From NCBI GenBank assembly GCA_900542795.1, contig UQPD01000114.1, positions 1-8,317 on the forward strand: a stretch of DNA of 8,317 nt, in the 5' to 3' direction. The DNA comes from an uncultured Prevotella sp. (GTDB lineage Bacteria; Bacteroidota; Bacteroidia; Bacteroidales; Bacteroidaceae). Below the pieces are notes generated by a model. The model searched no databases and was not told the origin of the DNA. It saw only the letters and a list, made by a program, of their open reading frames with translations. Positions 1 through 6,237 of this stretch are shown piece by piece (position 1 is the stretch's first letter; the number at the start of each line of letters is the position of its first letter). A program made the translations under genes and the position numbers.

Positions 1-49
1 ACGAGATTACTACGCGTCTCGTGGGCTCGGAGATGTGTATAAGAGACAG
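1..49 (+). other. Illumina Nextera i7 adapter remnant (not genomic)
   Basis: Bases 1-7 (ACGAGAT) match the end of the P7 flow-cell oligo. Bases 8-15 (TACTACGC) sit where the 8-base i7 index belongs. Bases 16-30 (GTCTCGTGGGCTCGG) are the Nextera read-2 overhang, and bases 31-49 (AGATGTGTATAAGAGACAG) are the 19-base Tn5 mosaic end. The parts are contiguous and in the exact library order, so this is synthetic library sequence left untrimmed at the contig end, not a natural Tn5-type transposon end. Genomic sequence begins at base 50. Confidence 0.97.
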
Positions 50-79
50 CCATACACCCCACCTAACGACCTGAATTAT

Positions 80-1522
80 TTACCATGCCTCCAACTTATC
101 CGCGATTTCAGGTATTTTATCCTTTGTAAATACGGGGTTCTTTCCTTCCTTCTTCTGTTGGCGATAGTCTTGTAACAAGAAGACGGCTTGACGCGATAGC
201 AAAACAATTGCCACAAGATTACAAAGAGTAAGAAGCGCCATTGTAATGTCAGCTAAGCTCCATGCAAAGTCAAGCGAAACAACCGCACCAACCATCACCA
301 TTGCAGCCACAGCAAGACGATAAACAAATACACCCCAACGAGAATCCCTGATATATCTCACATTGGTTTCACCATAATAATAGTTGCCTATAATGCTGCT
401 AAAAGCAAAGAGCCATATCATTATAGCCACAAACGAATTGCCAATACTACCAATTTCGTGCGTCAAAGCATCCTGAGTAAGCTGAATACCATTAGAAGCA
501 GTTACATCCACACCACTCACCAAAATAATAAAAGCAGTACATGAACATACCACAAGTGTATCCGTAAAAACGCCCAAAGCTTGTATCAAACCTTGTTTCA
601 CAGGATGGCTCACCGTAGCCACAGCAGCCGCATTAGGCGCACTACCCTCGCCTGCCTCATTGCTAAACAAACCTCGCTTAATACCCTGTATCACTGTAAC
701 ACCCAGCACACCCCCTGCAGCCTGATTCAGTCCAAAAGCATTTTCTACAATCGTAAGCAAAACCTGGGGGAGAGAAGTAATATTCCATATCACAACCCCA
801 ACGGCTATTAAAAGATACACAACAGCCATTGCAGGCACTACCGTCGACGAAAACTTTGCCACACGATGTATACCCCCAAAAATAATAACCAAAGTGAGTG
901 CTGTGAGCACTATGCCCATCACCGTAGGATCTATGCCAAACGCTTTTTGCCATGCCAAACAAATGGTGTTACTCTGCACTGAATTATAAGCAAAACCAAA
1001 AGTTATAATCATCAACACAGCAAAGAGAATGCCCATCCATCCCTTTCCCAATCCATATTTCATATAATAGGCTGGTCCACCATAAAAGGAGGTTTTACCC
1101 TTACGCTTGTAAAGCTGAGCAAGTGTTGACTCAATAAAAGCTGAAGCCGAACCCAACAAAGCAAGCAGCCACATCCAAAACACAGCACCAGGACCGCCAA
1201 TGCTAATGGCTGTAGCTACACCAGCAAGATTGCCTGTACCAATGCGACTTGCCAAAGCCACTACAAAAGCTTGAAAAGACGAGATGTGTTTCATCTCTCC
1301 ATCCACTTTCACATCCATCGACAATTCGTCCTGCCCAATCTCTTCGGGCTGCACCTTGTCAGGATGAAGCAAGAGCCTAACCATCTCTTTTATAAGACGG
1401 AACTGCACAAAACGAGTGCGCCAAGTGAAAAAAACAGCACAGCATATCAAAATTGTAATGATGATATACGACCAAAGAAAATCACTAACTTGAATTAAAA
1501 AGTTTTGTATTAAATCTACCAT
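80..1522 (-). CDS. Sodium:alanine/glycine symporter, AGCS family
   Basis: This is a 480-residue inner-membrane protein with many hydrophobic segments, the usual length for the alanine or glycine:cation symporter (AGCS) family, which imports small neutral amino acids with Na+. Family hallmarks visible are RIGTGNLAGVATAI (residues 93-106), GGPGAVFWMW (109-118) in the early core helices, and GLFSNEAGEGSAPNAAA (284-300), the most typical AGCS block. A soluble loop rich in charged residues lies at about 54-80, and the C-terminus is short, charged and cytoplasmic-looking. The start ATG (1520-1522) fits the family N-terminus and follows a purine-rich AGGGAGAGA. The gene lies downstream of rnr on the same strand, but a terminator separates them and a -7 box sits just upstream, so it is probably monocistronic. 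Family assignment is firm. Alanine versus glycine preference cannot be read from the sequence. The stop lies only 30 bases from the adapter junction, so the gene appears complete. Confidence 0.95.
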   Translation of the reverse strand: MVDLIQNFLIQVSDFLWSYIIITILICCAVFFTWRTRFVQFRLIKEMVRLLLHPDKVQPEEIGQDELSMDVKVDGEMKHISSFQAFVVALASRIGTGNLAGVATAISIGGPGAVFWMWLLALLGSASAFIESTLAQLYKRKGKTSFYGGPAYYMKYGLGKGWMGILFAVLMIITFGFAYNSVQSNTICLAWQKAFGIDPTVMGIVLTALTLVIIFGGIHRVAKFSSTVVPAMAVVYLLIAVGVVIWNITSLPQVLLTIVENAFGLNQAAGGVLGVTVIQGIKRGLFSNEAGEGSAPNAAAVATVSHPVKQGLIQALGVFTDTLVVCSCTAFIILVSGVDVTASNGIQLTQDALTHEIGSIGNSFVAIMIWLFAFSSIIGNYYYGETNVRYIRDSRWGVFVYRLAVAAMVMVGAVVSLDFAWSLADITMALLTLCNLVAIVLLSRQAVFLLQDYRQQKKEGKNPVFTKDKIPEIADKLEAW

Positions 1523-1559
1523 TCTCTCCCTGTTAAAATAAAGCTTTACATTTTGACTG

Positions 1560-1567
1560 CAAAATTA
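1560..1567 (-). promoter_or_regulatory. Bacteroidetes-type -7 box for the symporter gene
   Basis: On the minus strand this reads TAATTTTG, an exact match to the Bacteroidetes -7 consensus TAnnTTTG. It lies about 38 bases upstream of the symporter ATG and downstream of the rnr terminator. No convincing -33 TTTG box is seen at the usual spacing, so the call rests on the -7 motif and its position. Confidence 0.5.
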
Positions 1568-1598
1568 CAAATCTTCTTTCACATTTAAGAACACTTTC

Positions 1599-1634
1599 AA
1601 AAAAAGGACTTGCGTCAACTAACGCAAGTCCTTT
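1599..1634 (-). terminator. Intrinsic terminator after rnr
   Basis: AAAGGACTTGCGT (1603-1615) and ACGCAAGTCCTTT (1622-1634) form a perfect 13-bp stem around a 6-base loop. On the minus strand the stem runs straight into seven T residues (complement of 1599-1605), which is the layout of a rho-independent terminator. It begins 21 bases after the rnr stop. On the plus strand only three T residues follow the stem, so it acts mainly in the rnr direction. Confidence 0.92.
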
Positions 1635-1655
1635 AATCATTTCATTCAAAAAAGT

Positions 1656-3992
1656 TTATTTAGCTCTCTTGGGACGTCCTGCACGCGGACGTTTGTTCTT
1701 CTTTTTATTGTCTTTTTTACTACCCTTCGAGCCATGTTCGGGCATGGGAGCAGGACGGTTTGCTGCAGCATCCTCGCCCACCAAAGCAAAGTCGAGTTGA
1801 CGACGCTCCAAGTTAGCACGTTCCACACGAATGCGCACCTTATCGCCTAAGGCATAACGCTTGCGGAAACGACGCCCCACAAGACAATAGTTGCGTTCAT
1901 CAAATTCATAATAATCATCGAGCAACATGCGCAAAGGAATCATACCCTCACATGAGTTTTCGTCAATCTCCACATAGAGTCCAAACTCGGTTACACCACT
2001 CACGGTGCCATCAAATTCCTGACCAATGCGATCGCCCATAAACTCTACTTGCTTATACTTGATAGAGGCGCGTTCAGCAGTCGAAGCTAACTGCTCCATG
2101 TTCGATGAGTGCTCACAAAGTTCCTCATACTTCTTTTGGCTAACCGAGCGTCCACCTTCCTCATAGCGTGTGAGCAAACGGTGTACCATGGTGTCGGGAT
2201 AACGACGAATAGGCGAAGTGAAGTGCGTGTAGTAGTCGAACATCAAACCATAGTGTCCAATGTTGTGTGTGCTGTAACGAGCCTTCATCATGGCACGCAA
2301 AGCAACCATCTCAACCACCTCTTCTTCCTTCTTTCCTTTGATGTCGGCAAGCAGTCGGTTCAAACTCTTGCTTACCTCTGTCTTCGTTCCATCCGTACGA
2401 ATGCGATAACCAAATCGAGCTACAAAGCCACTGAGTTTCTCCATTTTTTCAGGATCGGGCACATCGTGAATACGATATACAAAGACCTTAGGTTTCTTGC
2501 CACGTGGCACTACAGCAATTTTTTGTGCCACACTGCGGTTTGCCAAGAGCATAAACTCCTCAACCAACTTGTTGGCATCCTTTGCCACCTTTACATAGGT
2601 GCTAATGGGGTGACCTTTCTCGTCAACTTCAAAACGAACTTCAGAACGGTCAAAACCAATTGAACCATTCTTAAAGCGTTTGTTACGCAATATCTTAGCA
2701 AACTTATCAAGCTGTATCAACTCGCGGGCATATTCCCCCTCAGGTTCAGAACCCGCGGGCAATGCTTCGGGGTGTTCACCTGGCAAATTTAAGTCTGCCT
2801 CTGAGGCACAACCATTACGCTCAAGGATGTATTGCACTTCCTCATAAGTAAAACGACGGTTACTCTTAATAACCGTATGTGCCAAATGCCAATCAGTCAC
2901 CTCTCCCTTATCGTTCATGTGGAAAATGGTTGAATATGCCAACTTTTCCTCATCGGGACGCAAGGAGCAAATAAAATTACAAAGACGCTCAGGCAACATC
3001 GGGATTGTGCGGTCTACAAGATAAACACTGGTAGCACGCTTCTCAGCTTCTTTATCAATGATATCGCCTTCCTTCACATAGTGCGACACATCAGCAATGT
3101 GTACACCTACTTCCCACATTCCTTTCTGCAGCTCACGAATCGAGAGCGCATCGTCAAAGTCCTTCGCATCGTGGGGGTCGATGGTAAAGGTTGTAACATC
3201 GCGAAAGTCTTCGCGGCGAGCAATCTCTTCAGCAGTAATATCTGGACTGAGTGCTTCGGCAGCCTTCTCCACCTTTTCTGGATAGGTATAAGGCAAGCCA
3301 TATTGAGCTAAGATGGCATGCATCTCGGCATTGTTTTCGCCTTGCTTACCGAGCACATCAATCACCTTACCTATAGGACTCTTTGAGTCTGTAGGCCATT
3401 CAATGATTTTTACCACCACCTTGTCACCATTCTGTCCGCCTCCCAATTTGTCTTTCGGAATAAAGATATCGGTGGCAAGCGAACGACTTTCTGTTACCAA
3501 AAAGCCATAGCCACGCTCCACTTGCAGTTGACCCACAAACGTATCGTTTGAGCGCTTCAAAATCTCAGTTACTTCAGCCTCGCGGGTATGTCCTGCACGA
3601 CGTGCCAACATCGTAACGCGTACACGGTCGCCATCAAGAGCATGCAGCGAGTTACGCTCACACACCAAAATGCTTTTGCCACCATCATCAGGCACAAATG
3701 AGTTACGACCATTACGTTTGCGCACAAAGGTTCCTTCCATCACATTCGAACGGACTGCATTGCGATAATGCCCATTACCATCGGTTGAAAGGTAATCGTC
3801 GAGCACGAGGTCGCTCAAGGCGTCCATCACAATCATTTTAGCAGGATGATTTGTGGCATTAAGTGCTGCAAAGAGCTCTTTTACATCATATTCTTTCTCA
3901 GGGTTGGCGTTGAACAAATCAACCAACATTTGTGCAACATTCTTTTTTTTGAGTCGCACTGCTCCACCCTTCTTCTTGTCTTTCTTTGCCAT
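1656..3992 (-). CDS. rnr: Ribonuclease R (RNB-family 3'-5' exoribonuclease)
   Basis: This is a 778-residue RNase R, a processive 3'-5' exonuclease that degrades structured RNA in the cytoplasm. From the chosen start the order is a basic N-terminus, a winged-helix segment (about 20-76), two cold-shock/OB domains (about 87-225), the RNB catalytic domain (about 260-600), an S1 domain (about 650-738) and a Lys/Arg-rich tail (about 752-778). The catalytic motif IDPHDAKDFDDAL places aspartates at 272, 278, 280 and 281, the same numbers as the E. coli active site. HFTSPIRRY at 590-598 is the second RNB signature. The frame stays open upstream to an ATG at 4041-4043, but I chose the ATG at 3990-3992. 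It gives the MAKKDKKKGG N-terminus typical of Bacteroidetes RNase R, and the upstream codons lie inside a hairpin in the leader. A perfect terminator follows the stop. No damage is seen, and the length is close to the 813 residues of E. coli RNase R. Confidence 0.96.
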   Translation of the reverse strand: MAKKDKKKGGAVRLKKKNVAQMLVDLFNANPEKEYDVKELFAALNATNHPAKMIVMDALSDLVLDDYLSTDGNGHYRNAVRSNVMEGTFVRKRNGRNSFVPDDGGKSILVCERNSLHALDGDRVRVTMLARRAGHTREAEVTEILKRSNDTFVGQLQVERGYGFLVTESRSLATDIFIPKDKLGGGQNGDKVVVKIIEWPTDSKSPIGKVIDVLGKQGENNAEMHAILAQYGLPYTYPEKVEKAAEALSPDITAEEIARREDFRDVTTFTIDPHDAKDFDDALSIRELQKGMWEVGVHIADVSHYVKEGDIIDKEAEKRATSVYLVDRTIPMLPERLCNFICSLRPDEEKLAYSTIFHMNDKGEVTDWHLAHTVIKSNRRFTYEEVQYILERNGCASEADLNLPGEHPEALPAGSEPEGEYARELIQLDKFAKILRNKRFKNGSIGFDRSEVRFEVDEKGHPISTYVKVAKDANKLVEEFMLLANRSVAQKIAVVPRGKKPKVFVYRIHDVPDPEKMEKLSGFVARFGYRIRTDGTKTEVSKSLNRLLADIKGKKEEEVVEMVALRAMMKARYSTHNIGHYGLMFDYYTHFTSPIRRYPDTMVHRLLTRYEEGGRSVSQKKYEELCEHSSNMEQLASTAERASIKYKQVEFMGDRIGQEFDGTVSGVTEFGLYVEIDENSCEGMIPLRMLLDDYYEFDERNYCLVGRRFRKRYALGDKVRIRVERANLERRQLDFALVGEDAAANRPAPMPEHGSKGSKKDNKKKNKRPRAGRPKRAK

Positions 3993-4011
3993 AATTACAC
4001 ATGGTTTACGT

Positions 4012-4064
4012 CGTTGCACCATTGGGAAAATGACTCCTCCCAAAGCATCATTGGGGGTGCAACG
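4012..4064 (-). promoter_or_regulatory. Two-stem hairpin in the rnr 5' leader
   Basis: CGTTGCACC (4012-4020) pairs with GGTGCAACG (4056-4064) in a perfect 9-bp outer stem. Nested inside, TTGGGA (4022-4027) pairs with TCCCAA (4038-4043) in a perfect 6-bp stem with a 10-base loop, one base from the outer stem. On the minus strand this lies in the rnr leader and ends 19 bases before the chosen start codon. No known riboswitch class is recognised. A regulatory role is inferred from position and structure only. Confidence 0.5.
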
Positions 4065-4079
4065 AAAGGTTATATACTA

Positions 4080-4086
4080 CAAAGTA
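4080..4086 (-). promoter_or_regulatory. Possible -7 box for rnr
   Basis: On the minus strand this reads TACTTTG, one T short of the TAnnTTTG consensus. It would start transcription at about 4070-4075, just before the leader hairpin, which is the main reason to list it. No -33 box lies at normal spacing; the nearest TTG is about 25 bases further upstream. Confidence 0.25.
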
Positions 4087-4152
4087 ACGCTTTTTTTGCC
4101 GAAAATGCCACTCAATTAATATATAATAACGCACGAAAAAGGAATATCTTAG

Positions 4153-4160
4153 TATTTTTG
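4153..4160 (+). promoter_or_regulatory. Bacteroidetes-type -7 box for the DUF4294 gene
   Basis: TATTTTTG matches TAnnTTTG exactly and lies about 60-85 bases upstream of the two candidate starts of the DUF4294 gene, in an AT-rich stretch between divergent genes. No clear -33 element is seen at 19-21 bases upstream. Confidence 0.5.
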
Positions 4161-4242
4161 CCGTAAAAATAGCCATAACAGCTCATGTTGCACAACCATT
4201 ATAGCTACAAGGGGGCGAATGGCTCTTACATTTATTAAGATT

Positions 4243-4881
4243 ATGCAAATAAAAACGCTTTTACTCTGGCTGCTCGCGTTGACCTTTAGCCTTAACTTGG
4301 GAGCACAAACGCCCAACGGAACGACTCCTACCAACAACAACAGCATTGAAGAAACCGAGGTTCCCATCATGACGCAGTTGGGTACTACGCAATATAAGGG
4401 TAAAACTATTCCGCACGTCATTTTGCCAGCATTGCCCAAATACGCCCCCATGACGTTTAAAAACGACAGAGAACGCGAGCAATACAACCGTTTGGTGTAT
4501 AACGTAAAAAAGGTTTTGCCTTGGGCAAAGATGGCAAAACTCACCATTATCGAAACGGTGGAAGTTCTTGACCAACTCCCAGACAAGCGTTCGCGCGATG
4601 AACATATCAAGGAGGTGGAACACGGACTCAAAAAGCAATATGGTCCTGCTCTTAAAAAGCTTACGCGTTCGCAAGGTCGTCTCTTAGTTAAGTTAGTAAA
4701 TCGCGAGTGTAACCAAACGGGTTATGCCATAGCCAAAGCTTTTATTGGTCCTTTCAAGGCAAATCTTTATCAAGGCGTTGCCGTGCTCTTTGGCAATAGC
4801 CTCAACAAGAAATATGACCCCGAAGGTGATGACCGCTACACCGAGCGCGTGGTGCGCATGGTTGAAGCTGGCTTAATCTAA
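4243..4881 (+). CDS. Secreted DUF4294 family protein
   Basis: This is a 212-residue protein from the chosen start. Its N-terminus is a clear signal peptide: K4, then a hydrophobic run LLLWLLALTFSLNL, then LGA before Q22, a likely signal peptidase I site. A Thr/Asn/Pro-rich linker follows (about 24-40). The conserved body matches my memory of DUF4294 (Bacteroidetes): VKKVLPWAKMAK, LTRSQGRLLVKLVNRE, and a C-terminal FGNSLNKKYDPEGDDRYTE block. The body is rich in Lys and Arg, and no lipobox cysteine is present, so a periplasmic location is inferred. The family's biochemical function is unknown to me and no catalytic motif is evident. An in-frame ATG at 4219 would add 8 residues (MALTFIKI) after a purine-rich AAGGGGGCGA. 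I prefer 4243 because it gives a normal signal-peptide length. The gene is divergent from rnr and followed by its own terminator, so it is probably monocistronic. Confidence 0.85.
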   Translation: MQIKTLLLWLLALTFSLNLGAQTPNGTTPTNNNSIEETEVPIMTQLGTTQYKGKTIPHVILPALPKYAPMTFKNDREREQYNRLVYNVKKVLPWAKMAKLTIIETVEVLDQLPDKRSRDEHIKEVEHGLKKQYGPALKKLTRSQGRLLVKLVNRECNQTGYAIAKAFIGPFKANLYQGVAVLFGNSLNKKYDPEGDDRYTERVVRMVEAGLI

Positions 4882-4905
4882 AAATCAAACAGAGGAATAA
4901 TCTAA

Positions 4906-4946
4906 AAAGCTCCCGCTTACTTGTTGAAAGTAGGTGGGAGTTTTCT
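4906..4946 (+). terminator. Intrinsic terminator after the DUF4294 gene
   Basis: Bases 4906-4920 and 4930-4944 pair in a 15-bp stem with three G-T wobbles (core CTCCC/GGGAG) and a 9-base loop. The 3' side ends in TTTT followed by CTGTTG. It lies about 25 bases after the stop codon. The T-tract is short and partly inside the stem, but the position is right. Confidence 0.75.
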
Positions 4947-4972
4947 GTTGTCATGAATCTATTGTTATTTTT

Positions 4973-5114
4973 TAGTCATAAATGACCATCAATGAGCCAT
5001 AAATTTTCCATAAATCTCTCGCGCTAGCCCAAACCCCGAAAGGGGTTATTTATGGAAATTCAAAAAATATAAATTTATGGGAATTTGTGGCTCATTGATG
5101 AACATTTTTGACTA
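4973..5114. repeat. 142-base imperfect inverted-repeat element (MITE/REP-like)
   Basis: The left arm (4973-5015) and right arm (5073-5114) are reverse complements at roughly 36 of 42 positions, with one single-base gap; both carry the perfectly complementary ATCAATGAGCCA core (4988-4999, with its complement in the right arm). Between the arms, AACCCC (5032-5037) and GGGGTT (5042-5047) form a 6-bp stem with a GAAA loop. The segment 5048-5060 can compete with the right arm for the 3' end of the left arm. No coding potential is evident, and no flanking target duplication is seen. A repeated intergenic element is my inference, since only one copy lies in the window. A structured RNA is the alternative. 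Confidence 0.65.
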
Positions 5115-5121
5115 CCCCCAA

Positions 5122-5132
5122 GCGCGAAGCGC
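5122..5132. repeat. Short GCGC-GAA-GCGC hairpin
   Basis: GCGC (5122-5125) and GCGC (5129-5132) flank GAA, just outside the long inverted repeat and before an A-rich run. The preceding AGCGCGA (5121-5127) is also the reverse complement of TCGCGCT (5019-5025) in the loop of the large element, suggesting it belongs to the same unit. Confidence 0.4.
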
Positions 5133-5349
5133 AAATAAAAAAACATTGTTTTACTAGACTTTTAGACTTTACAGACTACTAATTTTTCTGCTGTGAACCA
5201 CCAATTATGTTGCGATTTCCTCTGGAATTCTATCAAAATTTGAAATCTTCCCACAACTTTTCAATGTACGAATCCATTCAACATTCCTAAAAATAGCACA
5301 CATGCATCGCACACTATTCCCGATTTTTGTGCAATATATCCCACACAAT

Positions 5350-5357
5350 TGTTAACA
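5350..5357. promoter_or_regulatory. Palindrome TGTTAACA, possible operator
   Basis: TGTTAACA is a perfect palindrome about 60 bases upstream of the lutA -7 box, set in ACAAT-TGTTAACA-TTGT, where the outer bases are also partly symmetric. The position would suit an activator or repressor site. It matches no operator I can name, and a short AT-rich palindrome can occur by chance. Confidence 0.25.
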
Positions 5358-5415
5358 TTGTCTGCACACAACAAAAAAACGAACAATCGCCCTAAAAGAC
5401 TTAAAACATTTTGTT

Positions 5416-5423
5416 TAATTTTG
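5416..5423 (+). promoter_or_regulatory. Bacteroidetes-type -7 box for lutABC
   Basis: TAATTTTG matches TAnnTTTG exactly, about 80 bases upstream of the lutA ATG. It predicts a leader of about 70 bases rich in A and C. No clear -33 TTTG is seen at 19-21 bases upstream, which may mean activator dependence. Confidence 0.55.
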
Positions 5424-5502
5424 TATGAGATATTCCGATCTTCAAAATAACATCATTTTTTGAACCCACACATAACAACAAGAACAACAACTTAACGATA
5501 AG

Positions 5503-6237
5503 ATGCAAGTAGCACTATTTATACCCTGTTACGTTAATGCCGTATTTCCCGAAGTCGGGATGGCATCACTCCATTTGTTACAACAACTTGGAGTGGACGT
5601 TGTGTATCCCGAACGACAAACCTGCTGCGGACAACCCATGGGCAATGCTGGTTTCGAAAAAGATGCACATCATTTGGCATCGCACTTCGAAGAAGTTTTT
5701 AAAGACTACGACTATGTAGTAGGACCTTCTGCCTCGTGCGTTTCCTTTGTTCGCGATCACTACAAAAACATCCTTCCCGACACACAATGCGAGTCAGCAG
5801 GCAAAGTGTATGAAATTTGCGAGTTTATTCACGACATCATCCGCCCCACCTCGCTCAACGTGAGTTTTCCGCACAAGGTAAGCATCCAAAATAGCTGCCA
5901 TGGTGTACGTTTGCTCCACCTCTCCTCTCCCTCCGAACGCAACATTCCCTACTACAACAAATTACGCAATTTACTTTCACTCGTACACGACATTGAGATT
6001 GTTGAACCTCAACGCCCTGACGAATGTTGTGGCTTTGGTGGTATGTTTGCCGTAGAAGAACATGCTGTTTCAGGACAAATGGGACGCGACAAAGTGATGC
6101 GACACCTACAAACAGGTGCTGAATATATTGTAGGTGCTGACTGCTCATGCCTCATGCACCAAAATGGCATCATCGCTCGCGAAAAGCTCAACATTAAGAC
6201 CCTTCACATAGCTCAAATTCTCTCAGGAAATGTCTAA
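5503..6237 (+). CDS. lutA: L-lactate oxidation protein LutA (CCG-domain protein)
   Basis: This 244-residue cytoplasmic protein is of the LutA/YkgE family, related to the heterodisulfide-reductase cysteine-rich subunit, and works with LutB and LutC to oxidise L-lactate to pyruvate. Two cysteine-rich CCG domains are visible. The first has C9, C41-C42 (CCGQP) and C79 (SASC). The second has C132 (SCHGVRLL), C175-C176 (CCGFGGMF) and C214/C216 (DCSCLMH). These repeated CX(n)CCGX(n)C patterns are expected to bind iron-sulfur or act as redox thiols. The C-terminal HIAQIL is also typical. Length matches the family's usual size of about 240 residues. The start ATG gives the expected MQVALFIPCY N-terminus; there is no Shine-Dalgarno sequence. 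The stop overlaps the lutB start by 8 bases, so translation is probably coupled. Assignment to the family is firm. Use of L-lactate as substrate is inferred from characterised relatives and the intact three-gene set. Confidence 0.95.
   Translation: MQVALFIPCYVNAVFPEVGMASLHLLQQLGVDVVYPERQTCCGQPMGNAGFEKDAHHLASHFEEVFKDYDYVVGPSASCVSFVRDHYKNILPDTQCESAGKVYEICEFIHDIIRPTSLNVSFPHKVSIQNSCHGVRLLHLSSPSERNIPYYNKLRNLLSLVHDIEIVEPQRPDECCGFGGMFAVEEHAVSGQMGRDKVMRHLQTGAEYIVGADCSCLMHQNGIIAREKLNIKTLHIAQILSGNV

Larger units (their letters stand above)
5115..5502. other. Gene-free region upstream of lutA
   Basis: This 388-base AT-rich stretch has no plausible gene on either strand and no tRNA-like or rRNA-like sequence. 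It holds the GCGC hairpin next to the inverted repeat, two tandem copies of TAGACTTT (5155-5170) followed by a partial third, an 8-base palindrome TGTTAACA (5350-5357), several CACAC tracts, and the lutA -7 box. The last 40 bases before lutA are rich in A and C with few G residues, as expected for an unstructured Bacteroidetes leader. Confidence 0.6.

Noticed and set aside
31..49. Tn5/IS50 mosaic end as evidence for a natural transposon
   Set aside because: It is contiguous with the Nextera overhang, index position and P7 end, so it is library adapter.
2109..2663. 184-residue open frame on the plus strand opposite rnr
   Set aside because: It lies wholly within the well-supported rnr coding sequence, shows no recognisable domain, and has no promoter or terminator. 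It is a shadow frame.
4149..4631. 160-residue minus-strand frame overlapping the DUF4294 gene
   Set aside because: It is antisense to a gene with a signal peptide and family motifs, its composition is Cys- and Ser-rich and unlike a real protein, and it covers the promoter of the divergent gene.
5155..5170. Two tandem TAGACTTT copies as a repeat array or iteron origin
   Set aside because: Only two full 8-base copies plus a partial one occur in AT-rich DNA, and no replication gene is nearby.
5321..5348. TTGTG...CACAA as a CRP/FNR-type operator upstream of lutA
   Set aside because: The half-sites are spaced 12 bases apart and the arm bases do not fit TGTGA-N6-TCACA or TTGAT-N4-ATCAA.
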